Shown in pieces: positions 55,901-64,000 of a DNA stretch of 64,000 nucleotides (position 1 is the first letter of the stretch; each line of letters opens with the position of its first letter). The position numbers and the translations under genes were made by a program. The DNA is from Hofstenia miamia. Taxonomy: Eukaryota; Xenacoelomorpha; Acoela. The notes below the pieces were generated by a model, which saw nothing but the letters and a program-made list of their open reading frames with translations, ran no database searches and was not told the DNA's origin. The stretch spans positions 986,161-1,050,160 of the forward strand of contig SCFE01000030.1 in NCBI GenBank assembly GCA_004352715.1, in the 5' to 3' direction.

Positions 55901-57522
55901 ATGATTTTCTCTCAGATGAGACAGATTTGATGAATATTTTGACCTAGCGAAAGCATTAAAAAAGCGATTGATGATAAAGATATTCTAAAATGTTATGTAA
56001 GTCGTTTTCTTTCGTTATTCTAATCCTTGCGTCTTTGTGATAAAATCTTTAAGAACAAAAATCATTGATTGACAATATTATTAATGTTGTAAAAAATCAT
56101 CTGTAGAGAAGGGTGGTTTTCTATACCAAAATGTCGAATTTTTAAATGAAAACAACTTTTGATTAACTTTAAACAGTCTAGTGTCCTTTCTTAAAGGACA
56201 AACCGTTTTTCCACATTTACAAAGAATTTTCTCCAAGCCTATTTTAAAATTTGAAAATCTTGGGGTATAGGTAGGTCTATTGGGGAACATACCTTAATGC
56301 AATGTTGAACGTTTCTATTAAAGCTTATTACTGTTGAATAGATTAACAAGTTTTCTTAGAAATTTTCAAATTTTTAAAAATATTTAAATTCTCTCCATAC
56401 TTAGTAGTAATGTATTTAAAAGGTTTTAGCCCCTGGAGGCAACAAAGAACTTTGACTGTTTCTTGATATGTGCAAAGATATTCCAAACCCATTGAGGCGT
56501 GCGTCAGAGGTCGCAGGGTCGAAGGCGTTTAAAATCTTTTTATAGGATCATGCAATTTTTTTAAAAAACCCCAGGCTGTTTAAGGTTAATGTTATTGCAT
56601 ATGCATGAAACATTGAAAATGCACCTTCCCACTTTGAGATTCATTTAGCAATGAAATAGGTTGCTACAAATTGGAGACGATATTTGGTTAGGACTATATG
56701 AATTTCAATTTATCAAGACCATCTAAATTCCTAGAAGACCTCGTTAGTTGAAGCCTAAACGTGCCTTAGAAATTTTCAGCATCCCCCCTTCTCTAAAAGT
56801 AGGATGACAGCCCTGATTTAGCACCTCTATAGTAGTTCAAAAGTAGTATATCAGATCCCCTAAAATGGCTAAAAAAATCAACCCCAAAACGTAGGATCAC
56901 TCACATTCTTATGTTTGCAAAACGCTGACAGCAGAGCAGATAATGAAGATAAATTTTTTAAAGTAGATGCAAAACAATAAAACATACCTGGGATAGATTC
57001 ATATAAATTGTTGCTGACTTGTTCAATAATTTGGATGTCAGGTTGTTTATCATTAGGATAAGTTTGATCGTTAACAACTCGAGAACCAATGATGTCTGAA
57101 ACATATTTTTCAGCTGATTGTGTATATGGTTGTCCCCACAACTGTGTACAAAGATCGAAATATCGCACCATGGTACGTCCACATGCTTCCCTGGTTACAA
57201 GAGACTTACGGAAGCTCTTTCGCACAGTCTTCAATTTCTCCTGCACACGGTAACGATTGATTTGGGAAGGATCATGACAGAAATTTATTGGATCCTTTTC
57301 CCGCATCTCTGCATAGCTTTGAATAAGGTCATTGGCTATTATTTCATATTTTTCTCTTACAGAAACCCATGGGACACCATTCGCAATGAATCTTTTCTTA
57401 TACTTCACTGCTGATTCAAGCAGAGCCTTAGTTTCCCCATCAGTAAAAACAAAATACCGTCGCGCACCGGTACTGTATGGTGAATACGGTGAACTATGTT
57501 GATGCAACGAAACGTTCGACAT
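44144..57522 (-). CDS. Myb/SANT (trihelix)-like DNA-binding protein, three exons
   Basis: Three exons join in phase into a 317-residue protein: 57522-56988 (535 nt), 50103-49859 (245 nt), 44317-44144 (174 nt). Donors are CCCAG|GTATGT and CTCAG|GTAAGA; acceptors are TTTTAAG|GAG and CATTTAG|GAG. Exon 1 carries a trihelix/Myb-like domain (FTDGETKALLESAVKYKK, WVSVREKYEIIANDL, INRYRVQEKLKTVRKSF). Exon 2 is an acidic linker (DIEADVEPIEEEP) with a SUMO-type IKTE. Exon 3 is a C-terminal helix (REMSSSMLRIAHSLEIIAF) of the kind used for dimerisation. Likely a nuclear DNA-binding regulator. Such proteins also arise from Harbinger Myb-like ORFs; no nuclease gene is nearby. The introns, 6.9 and 5.5 kb, hold transposons. 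A paralogous last exon lies at 62962-63135. Confidence 0.75.
44359..44391. repeat. (AT)n microsatellite
   Basis: AT dinucleotide run just upstream of exon 3, inside intron 2. Confidence 0.9.
44494..44793 (-). pseudogene. hAT dimerisation-domain fragment
   Basis: 99 codons. SMFGSTYRCEQTFSGLTF and IKNKYRSRLTNIHTSDLVKA match the C-terminal hAT dimerisation domain of ZBED5/GTF2IRD2-like transposases. It lacks the rest of the protein and lies in intron 2 of the Myb-like gene on the same strand. The frame is open with an ATG, but a C-terminus alone is unlikely to be functional. Confidence 0.75.
44821..45021 (-). CDS. Unidentified short ORF
   Basis: 66 codons, open upstream: LLENDTKQLWGHDVWPLLRV then a hydrophobic tail. 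It lies directly before the hAT fragment on the same strand and could be part of another element. Not recognised. Confidence 0.2.
   Translation of the reverse strand: MNNYTKLLENDTKQLWGHDVWPLLRVLLVSWPPRDVVLSIKISLLVLAAVILKFIVLIRLSPYFCP
45221..45498 (+). repeat. Left terminal direct repeat
   Basis: 278 bp, nearly the same as 48580-48886 apart from about 30 bp of extra sequence in the right copy (TATACCTCTTAC and AGAGCATCTG). Contains AGCAATAAAA, a possible poly(A) signal. Confidence 0.75.
45475..46137 (+). repeat. Local duplication of 46139-46798 (probable assembly artefact)
   Basis: 663 bp repeated with one 3-bp difference and separated by a single N at 46138. The second copy runs on into the rest of gag. 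This looks like two haplotype contigs placed side by side. Confidence 0.8.
46166..47295 (+). pseudogene. gag-like ORFs of the retroelement
   Basis: 46166-46474 (102 codons, from MLTLLDRITDRLAVLDNT) overlaps, in another frame, 46387-47295 (302 codons, Pro/Ser-rich, then helical, with an acidic QQQEEEQPSAQEDDD stretch). The order suggests a gag or capsid-like product disrupted by a frameshift. An almost identical copy of the first 660 bp lies at 45475-46137. Confidence 0.5.
47296..48579 (+). pseudogene. Reverse transcriptase and RNase H of the retroelement
   Basis: The RT begins near 47377 (FQARSFLVPKHGGRLRLVVD), shifts frame (LQYDLKAAFYHLPLNP near 47655), and reaches a catalytic box read as SHIDNHFL near 47850 where a YxDD motif is expected. 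47892-48533 contains the thumb/connection (KQRQKLLGHLFFSWPVIAPS) and RNase H: HVWFTDASLYSLGG, CKELHALLLAL, LLSDSWPLI and, across a stop, YWISSQDNIADLPSR, with D-E-D-D all present. It has at least three frameshifts or stops and is inactive. Confidence 0.75.
48580..48886 (+). repeat. Right terminal direct repeat
   Basis: 307 bp copy of the left repeat. It begins within the last codons of the RNase H frame, right after DNIADLPS. Confidence 0.75.
48887..49545. other. Intron 2 sequence, no gene seen
   Basis: AT-rich. AATAAA on the minus strand near 49535 could serve the small ORF that follows. Confidence 0.35.
49546..49791 (-). CDS. Small single-pass membrane ORF in intron 2
   Basis: 81 codons with an ATG and one hydrophobic segment (VTVGMIILLSFIYMV, about residues 26-40), followed by SLSTSISQLFEEYCNVSHVF with possible N-glycosylation sites (NVS, NSS). 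An AATAAA lies within about 15 bases after the stop on the same strand. It lies 68 bases past exon 2 of the Myb-like gene and could be an alternative 3' end or chance. Not recognised. Confidence 0.25.
   Translation of the reverse strand: MNVTHVCKCMQFKMVILHLFFKYYVTVGMIILLSFIYMVWSLSTSISQLFEEYCNVSHVFNSSSKRNWNTSLANQSGIYIC
49859..50103 (-). CDS. Exon 2 of the Myb/SANT-like gene
   Basis: With the single base carried over from exon 1 it reads GAFDLVTDIEADVEPIEEEP and continues for 82 codons: acidic, then rich in Ser, Pro and Asp (SIQSDVPSPDLIDDSTSHQS). It ends KESQ exactly at a codon boundary. A hAT insertion begins only 44 bases upstream of its acceptor. Confidence 0.75.
50300..51690 (-). pseudogene. 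hAT (ZBED5-like) transposase pseudogene
   Basis: On the minus strand a BED finger (PQCVLCMSTLSNGSMKP then LKNHLINCHP) appears near 51680-51590. 51078-51362 follows with GITWDKVVGVCTAWAPSML, THCVLHRQALASKTL and VIKTVNFIKSSASNARIFRQ. Further frames show LAYLADFFALLNELN near 50900 and AENDMRGALSKTEPEIELLA near 50350. In the catalytic box TAWAPS replaces a motif that normally carries Asp. Several stops and frameshifts; inactive. Confidence 0.8.
52148..52406. repeat. Local duplications flanked by single Ns (probable assembly artefact)
   Basis: 52148-52228 repeats at 52407-52487, and 52230-52405 repeats at 52950-53125 (offset 720). Ns stand at 52229 and 52406. The second block belongs outside the hAT element, so its presence here reflects contig placement and not transposition. 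Confidence 0.75.
52798..52962. repeat. AT-rich microsatellite with TATATACAT-type units
   Basis: Imperfect (AT)n interspersed with repeated TATACATTTATATATA-type words. Confidence 0.85.
53126..54248. other. Intron 1 sequence, no gene seen
   Basis: AT-rich apart from a GC-richer block at about 53520-53640 (GGTTGTCGTCGAGG through CTTCAAAACGAGC) that may be an element remnant. Confidence 0.35.
54249..54595. mobile_element. 347-bp hAT-type MITE with 8-bp target duplication
   Basis: The ends TAGTGTTCTACGGCC at 54249 and, on the minus strand from 54595, TAGTGTTCTGTGCCC. The flanking octamers ATTTGAAT (54241-54248) and ATTGGAAT (54596-54603) agree at 7 of 8 positions. Subterminal GGCCGTAG/TTGGCCGTA words repeat on both sides. 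Non-coding. Confidence 0.8.
54754..55620. mobile_element. TIR element interrupted by a gap
   Basis: The left end CAAGGCCGTAGCCAAAGAG at 54754 and the right end (minus from 55620) CAAGGCCATAGCCAGAGG. The flanking octamers CATATTGT and TTTATTGT agree at 6 of 8 positions. N fills 54773-55050. No transposase is visible in what remains. Confidence 0.6.
55621..56981. other. Intron 1 sequence, no gene seen
   Basis: AT-rich, no supported ORF. The minus ORF at 56081-56290 has no recognisable features. Confidence 0.4.
56988..57522 (-). CDS. Exon 1 of the Myb/SANT-like gene
   Basis: Starts with ATG in the context GAGCAATGTCG and encodes 178 residues plus one base. The N-terminus is His/Ser/Tyr-rich (LHQHSSPYSPYSTGARR), then the DNA-binding domain spans about residues 22-130. 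The open frame continues into the intron to 56878, but the GTATGT donor at 56987-56982 and the in-phase second exon argue that this tail is intronic. Confidence 0.75.
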
Positions 57523-57930
57523 TGCTCAGATGTTGTTCTATATTATAATGCAATTTAGTATGCATGCGATTGGTCAGAAATTCCCTTAAGAGGAATTCAT
57601 GCAGAGTGACAAAGTATTTCCCATCCATGTGAAATTCACCTAGCTCGCTTTTGTTATCAGACTTCGTGGGGGAAGTGAGAGTAATAATTTCAGTGAGTCA
57701 CCCCGGAGAGAAATTTGCTTTATTACGCTTGCAGTGGAAACATAGCATACATATGGATCAATGCTTGGCTTGCAAAAAGTTGGGGTGTCCTAATAAATAT
57801 TATTTTAAGTAATAAAATGAGCTTTACTAAAACGTATGCCTATCAGAATTAGAACAGGCCCTAAATTTCAAGGCCTGGGCCAGTAGTTGTTCGATAACAG
57901 CTAATACCAACCTGTTGGCTTCGACCTGTG

Positions 57931-57968
<38 letters not shown>

Positions 57969-58163
57969 TATATTAAATTTGTAGAAGAACATGAGATCAC
58001 TCTATTTGTATTTATTAATAATTGTAATAATTGTAAAATCTAACTGTATCAATTCCCACAAATTTTATTATCTTTGAAGATGACTAAATTATACATGTAT
58101 TAGAAAACGTTAAGCAATGTGCTTTATTCCAATTAATATAAATCTTAGCAAAATATGCTTTGA

Positions 58164-58218
<55 letters not shown>

Positions 58219-59544
58219 TTTTAGTTTGTTTTTTTATTAGCTTCCGTATTTTGTTCGTGTATTTATTTATTGTTTTGTTTAGTTCATATCTCCGTAGCCC
58301 TTCATTTTTTTAACAATGTTGTTTTGTCCTTTGTAAATATTTAACTTTGTTTTTAGGAACTTGCTTTCCAGGTTCCGTTTTGTTTTCCTTGGTTTTCGTT
58401 TGTATAATACCCTTTGTTAACTTTATATTATTATTTACTAATAGTATGGTCTGTGCATGGTGATGGGAATAAGCTATGATAGTGTTTAGGCTGTTTCAAC
58501 GAGAAAATTGCAAATTGTGATACTAAAAGCTGAAATAGCATAACACAAACTTCAAACACTTATAACTATATTCGTAGAAAAAATAATTTATCAGTTATTC
58601 ATAACTTTATGCAGTTTTTCATTTTTTAGTGAATTTAAACTATGAAAGGTTTGTTGGTATAATATATATATATATATATATATTGTTGAAGTGGTCCACA
58701 ATTTTCGGGATGGACAGGATCATACGAATGCATTCGAAAGCCTGACCAATGCAGGATTTTGGAAAGAAGATGTCGGTTTTGCAATAAATATATTGCAATA
58801 TTTTCTTTTATCAATATCATATATTTTTAGTTTAGCACAAATTTAAAAACATTATCATTTAATATACTAGCTGGGCTCAAAAGATTCTTGAGTTTGTAAT
58901 AATAATTTCACACTAGCGAACCTTAATCGTTAATATTACAAAATTAAAAAATGTTGATGCCCAGAATCGCTCATTGATATTGAGGGAAATTTTCATTTCC
59001 AAATCGCTCGGCAAAACATGTTTTCAGATGAAGCAAAACAACTGTTAGTAACAGAAAACAGATCTCAAAATTCCGAATTTTTTTTACTAAATCTGATATA
59101 TTTTCAAATTTTATAGTTAAAAGTAGAGTAGGAAAATCATAACATTTTATTATAAATTAATTGAAATATATTGCTAATTAATTTCTTACCAATAAATATA
59201 TTGCAACATCAATTCATTATTGCTACACCCTGGGCCTAAATACGTGTATATACATATATTTGGACTTGATGATTAATTAATACATCAATGATTTGGGTGT
59301 TTTTTATTATAAACTATTTAATGTACATATTTCGTAAAAATATATATTTGTACATGTATAGCATATAGAAGTTTGAAAATACATTGTACTAAAATAATTA
59401 AAAATGATAAATTACTTAACTATGTACATAGTCTTAGGAAAATCTCGAACCGATAGGACCCCAATGTTTGAGCGCCAGACCAGACTAGACGGTACCGAGC
59501 CGCAGCATGGGCCGGACCGCTTCCAGTTTTGATGATACTTAAAA
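57523..59544. other. 5' flank of the Myb-like gene with AT microsatellites
   Basis: (AT)n runs at about 57936-57966, 58167-58215 and 58662-58683. A short GC-rich patch at 59445-59525 (CCAGACCAGACTAGACGG, GAGCCGCAGCATGGGCC) stands out in AT-rich DNA. No gene was seen. Confidence 0.45.
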
Positions 59545-60960
59545 TACATTCCCGTTCAAAAGTATTGCAACACCTTAATTTTAATAAAATAATTGACATA
59601 TAGTTCGTGAATTATTTAGGACAGAACAATAACTGGATTTTTATAACAGGACATGTTTATCTTCAAAAGAATAATTGAATAATCATAGGTAATGTACAAA
59701 GTGAATTGTCCTTCTTGCAGCAAGATTTCAATTAAAATAAATATTAGAAGAATTGACTTAAAAGCATTGCAACACTTTTAAACTTTTTAGCCTATTTTTA
59801 TTATTTTGCGGTTCAATGAGAACGAAAACGGTGCGCTTGAACGATATTCACACAGTTAGTTTTCAGAAAACAAAATATTTCAGGGTAGTTGTTGTTACCA
59901 TGGTTATTAGACCGCCTCATTATCTCTACAGTAGGTATGGAAATAATTTGAATATTTTTACAAAAATTGGATTTCTCATTGAAGAAAAATTTTTATTTGC
60001 ATGTACTTCAGACACAAGAATAAATTTCAACACAAAGCTTCACCATTGCATCAGCGAGCCCAATCCAATAAATGTGTCAATGTAAAAACTTTTAATGTAT
60101 GTTAACAAGATTGAATAAAATGGTTCAAAAATGCGGAAAAATCGCTTTATTAAGCAAAAGTAACGCTAGTGGAAATAGAGTTAAAAGCATTAACAAACCA
60201 ATTATTTTTCTTTTTTCAAAACAATTCAGCTCAACTATGAAATCTTGTAATAAACATTCATTGCAAGCAAAACTGGTCTAGGAAATTTATGTGTTGGCAA
60301 TAGTTATGTCCTTGCAATAGTCCATCAACAATTCCAATGTTGTTGAATTTTTAATAGAAGGTTGATCAGACATCTTCAATGTTAAAGCCTAGTAGAGCAA
60401 AGAAAATTATAGAGATGTATTGTTAGGAATGTTGATTTAGTATTAAGCATTTATATGAAAATAACTCATCTTCAACTTAGGCAACAGTTTTTTTAAAAGC
60501 GTGATGAAGTAAGCCTCGCAACAGTCAACATTACCATCAATAGATATGGTTTGGGAAGGATATATCTCTGTCAAAACCAAATTTCACAAAATCTCAGCAT
60601 GTTAAGCAAATTTAATTTTGAAGGCAGATGAACCTCAATTTTGAAGATAGTGATAATAATTCTCTTTATTCATGCTATCATAGAGTTCTCCAAATATGCA
60701 TTTTTTCCATTTGTTTTGAAAGAGGTTACATATTGGTCTGTTGTCATGTTTTCCTTCTCAAGTTTGAAGATTTGGTAACATTCAAATGGAAAGTGTAAAT
60801 GGGTCAATTGACCATTGTGTTGGGTCATATGTTTCTGCTTTTTAGGACGGTTATTGTTGGGGGAGTTCTTTCAAATTTAGCTAATTGTGAAATGCAGGTC
60901 CCGAATGAAATAAGTAGGTCAAATACTGTTGCGTATTTTGGCCTTTAAGTGAATTGCAAG
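59545..60960 (+). mobile_element. Tc1-like element remnant with IR/DR-type left end
   Basis: TACATTCCCGTTCAAAAGTA at 59545, followed by TTGCAACACC, looks like a Tc1-type terminus. A second copy of the core (AAAAGCATTGCAACACTTTT) occurs about 210 bases in, the spacing of IR/DR elements. Further right, at 60505-60600, SLATVNITINRYGLGRI-like translation resembles the Tc1 helix-turn-helix region in broken frames. No right terminus was found, and the coding part is badly decayed. Confidence 0.4.
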
Positions 60961-62961
60961 CCTAAGCCAACACCAGCCGATAGCAGTTCCATCTTTGAGG
61001 TAATTAATTATGTTGTCAGTATTGTTAAATTTTACAATGCAACATTTAGCACAAACCTTACTACTAGTGTTTCGTGTGGAAATGACCGTGAGTTTAATTA
61101 AAATTGACGTGTGAGTTAAAATAATTTCTACACGATAAAATTAATGTGTTGCTTAAAAAATACCATGTAAAATTTTAAATTTTTAAGAAAATAATACATT
61201 TACTGATGCGCATGGTAAAAATTGGTTTTTCCTATTAGGGTAAGCGGTGAACGGAATGATTTATAAAAAATTAACATCACCATAAACGTTGAAATTAGTA
61301 TTTTCGGCTTTGTCCACGGCCACCTGGAAGCTAGAGGCTAAATGCTTACAGGCACAGTCTGCAACAGCTTCAAATCACGATTTTTAGGTCTAGCATTATA
61401 AGCCACATGTGGACATTCCCATATAATTCCCACATAATTTTCATTTTCGTGAAAAAATTTCTCACTAACTATTATCCTAATCATATAGTTTTTTTATCTT
61501 TAATGATCAACATTAATACTATTTTATAAAGTATTCAACTCTTCAGAGCATTGGTTGGAAGAGGTGCACGTTCAACAGGTTGGAACACTTTCCAAACAAC
61601 CCCATTGAATAATGCTAATTTAACAATAATTCCTATATATTGATGAGCAAGCATTTGCTGTTGTTGTGCTTTTGTCGGAAGCTCTGTGCAGCGAAATTTT
61701 GCTCATCATTATCTTTGCATCAACTAGGATTCAATTTATGATGCGAGCAATTCAACGTTATGTTTTTTGAAATTTTTTCTACTTAATTCAAATTCTTACT
61801 TAGTAATACATTTAACTTTTATTTAGGCTTAACTAGTATTTTTAACCCATTGGTTTAAAGAATAATTTTTTGCAACCAGCCTTAAAAGTTTGAGGGAAAG
61901 TTGGAACATCACAATTTTGTGATCAAATACAAGAACCAGAATTTAATGATTTTTTCTATTTTGTCATCTTAAATATATATATATATATATATAAGACCTA
62001 TCTTTTACTTCACTCATTCAAACAAACCAAACATTCTTTTAGCTTAACATACTAGAATGTTGTTCCTTTGCAGTTCTGGAATTTTTAAATAGTTGTGGCT
62101 GCCCTACACTTGCAGTTTTTAAAAAATGATTTAAGTAAAATTTGAACAGTTCTATTGAGACAATTCCTAAGGAAATTTCTAAAAAAATTGCAACCGCAAT
62201 TACCTAAAAAAATTGAATTTTTATTTAATTTTGCAAAGAAACTAATTACATAACAAACACTTCGTAAATGAAATAAACGTGATGTGTGGGGCCTAAATTT
62301 CCCGAACGCATGTTTTGAATATTTATATATTGTATTACCAAAATCAATAAATCAATATAATTGACCCCAGTTAGAAAAAAATTATATAATCTGTGATGAT
62401 TATGTCAAAGAATTCTAATTGCTCAAAACTCACCATCTAATAAAGATAACAGAAAGAGTTTTTTAATTTGCGTATTAAAATCCCATCTAGTCTCAAAATT
62501 TGGCATGCCACCTTTGCGCCTGCGGTTCCAGGAACACAAATTTGCCCAATCCACATCAATCGGGTTTTCTATCTAGAGAAAAAGAAATATTTGAGATTAA
62601 CTGTTGCACCCATGGACCTTAGAATCTTTGTCTTAATTGCTTTTAATAACGTATTCAGTTACATAGTCATTAAGCATGGATTCTGAGTGGATTACACTTA
62701 ATGACCACCAGTTTTCTAATGAGTGTAGCTACAGTCGCCTTAGAGACCGGAAACAAATGGTCTTTCTTGACAACCTGAAGAGTATTTTATACGAAATACT
62801 GTATTTTTTCTTTGAGATAACTTTGAAGATTTCACAATGGAAATTAAGGACCGAATCAAGCTTCAAATACACCTTTTGTTTATAATTTAAATTTAAATTA
62901 CAACATATTATTTTGTAAAAAAGGATAATAACGAAATTTTATAAAACAAAATTAAAAAGCG
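60961..62961. other. AT-rich stretch, no gene seen
   Basis: An (AT)n run at about 61973-61992. The small plus ORFs at 62468-62686 and 62676-62885 have no recognisable features. Confidence 0.4.
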
Positions 62962-63135
62962 TTAATTTATTAAAGGTTTATTTTCAGAAGGACTGGCAGG
63001 AAAGATGTTGTTCAAATTTTGAGAAGCGTGTCCTTGAAAAGCAATGACTTCCAAACTGTGAGCAATACGCAACATTGATGAAGACATCTCGCGCATGCAT
63101 ACCAGCGATTCATTTGCCAATCTTTGCTGATTTTC
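62962..63135 (-). CDS. Terminal exon of a second Myb/SANT-like gene (paralogue)
   Basis: The acceptor GGTTTAG|GAA at 63137-63136 is followed by 57 codons and TAA at 62964-62962. The exon reads ENQQRLANESLVCMREMSSS then MLRIAHSLEVIAFQGHASQN. It has the same length (174 nt) and phase as exon 3 of the gene at 44144-57522, with 38 of 57 residues identical and no indel; much of the core nucleotide difference is synonymous. No earlier exon of this copy is recognisable before 64000, so the gene presumably begins further right. It lies upstream of and parallel to the first copy, as in a tandem duplication. Confidence 0.65.
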   Translation of the reverse strand, partial: ENQQRLANESLVCMREMSSSMLRIAHSLEVIAFQGHASQNLNNIFPASPSENKPLIN

Positions 63136-64000
63136 CTAAACCAACCAAATTTAATAGTTTTACCAAATAAATTAAAATATTTCACAAGATAGCCTTTCTC
63201 TTCCACTTAATGACGCACGACGCCTTGCATCAAAATACTTGCCTAAAAAAATTTTATATTCAGTTTATTTGTTTTACCAATTTACAAGTTTTTTGTCGAA
63301 ATCAGTTCTACATTTGCTTATAACAATAGATAAAACTATGTCATCGATAAATCAACCGCACCCAATCTGCAAAGTTTTAATCAAGATCTTCTTATTAGCT
63401 AACTTATGAACTACAATACATTGCATAATACAATGTGGTCCAATCTCATTTTTCCAATATTTTCCTAAGCAACGTCTACCTGTGAATAATTTTGCCAGGC
63501 AGGGTCAGCCCATATTTGCTTGCTAATCAAGAAACTTAAATATTTATTAAAAACATACTAAAAAACTAAAAAGCTTAGCGAGGACACACAGGTTCAAAAC
63601 ATTTTTTTCTACCTATGAGGCAACAAAACATTTACATTAACATTGCTTAAACCTATTTCAGAGAACTCATTCAGAGGGTGGGTAGAATTACCCACCCCTA
63701 TTATAATCCGAACTAATGATGCAAGCAATATAATTTTGGGAATGTAACTACACCATGATGTAAAATTTTCATTTCTGCTGCAAAGTTTCATTACTGTGAT
63801 GATGTCAGCCTTTTTTATTGACGTCTGCAAATGAAAATGGGAGGAAAATTGCATAATTTTTTCCTTTATTGTTATCATCCATCCAGTGTCTGTCTCTATG
63901 GGCTTATTGTACAGAAATAGACCGAAAGTACTTGAAACCATCACAATGTTCATATTCTAGGAAGTACACATCGCAACATCCTAAAATTTGGCAAAGCTAT
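63136..64000. other. Intron or flank of the paralogue, no exon recognised
   Basis: The minus ORF at 63609-63953 (114 codons) contains the palindrome GGGTGGGTAATTCTACCCACCC-type sequence at 63676-63698 and one hydrophobic stretch. It resembles neither exon 1 nor exon 2 of the Myb-like gene, and I do not support it as a gene. Confidence 0.35.

Noticed and set aside
63200-63243. A possible mini-exon after TTTTTTTAG at 63243 (minus), reading KYFDARRRASLSGRER
   Set aside because: The acceptor is good but no GT donor follows in a suitable place, and the first gene copy has no counterpart.
63609-63953. 114-codon minus-strand ORF at the right edge
   Set aside because: It does not match exon 1 or 2 of the Myb-like gene, contains a simple palindrome, and has no splice sites in the right phase.

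Overview
This window is AT-rich, intron-bearing metazoan DNA dominated by broken transposable elements. The mix of elements is typical of a large, repeat-laden arthropod or other invertebrate genome: mariner, Tc1, piggyBac, hAT with BED fingers, a THAP/P-type transposase, Ty3-like LTR elements with an extra 3' ORF, CR1/Jockey-like LINEs, and a gag-RT-RNase H element between direct repeats. No bacterial operons, rRNA, tRNA or CRISPR arrays were seen. I cannot name the species; an AT-rich crustacean-type genome would fit, but that is inference.

Only two host genes can be supported well, both on the minus strand. One is a single-exon ceramide-kinase-like lipid kinase (32842-34161) with the GGDG nucleotide-binding motif and the CxxxCxxC motif typical of ceramide kinases. 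The other is a three-exon Myb/SANT (trihelix)-like DNA-binding protein gene spread over 13 kb (exons 56988-57522, 49859-50103, 44144-44317). I reconstructed it from matching splice sites and reading phases. A second, diverged copy of its last exon, of exactly the same length, lies at 62962-63135, so a tandem paralogue probably continues beyond the right edge. The introns of the Myb-like gene hold a hAT element (50148-52661), hAT-type MITEs and the gag-RT-RNase H element (45221-48886).

Layout: 1-3.6 kb, mariner remnant and a complete but dead piggyBac with TTAA duplications. 4.2-5.7 kb, two inverted MITE copies plus a second MITE family with 9-bp target duplications. 5.8-9.6 kb, two LTR-plus-leader units in inverted orientation and an env-position ORF. 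9.7-10.7 kb, gap. 11-13.6 kb, stacked fragments (LTR leader, small BED-finger element, LINE RT, Ty3 RNase H). 13.9-15.1 kb, a foldback repeat. 17-22.5 kb, a degraded minus-strand Ty3-like element invaded by plus-strand LTR units. 23.8-27.6 kb, P-element-like THAP transposase. 27.9-28.9 kb, an unidentified frameshifted coding region. 29.1-32.4 kb, TIR elements, a GC-rich insert and a deleted mariner. 32.8-34.2 kb, the lipid kinase. 35-44 kb, mostly LINE and MITE remnants. 44-57.5 kb, the Myb-like gene. 57.6-64 kb, microsatellites, a Tc1 remnant and the paralogous exon.

The assembly itself is suspect in three places, where isolated N characters border near-identical local duplications (about 26.0-27.3, 45.5-46.8 and 52.1-53.1 kb). 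These should be treated as probable scaffolding artefacts before any biological duplication is claimed.
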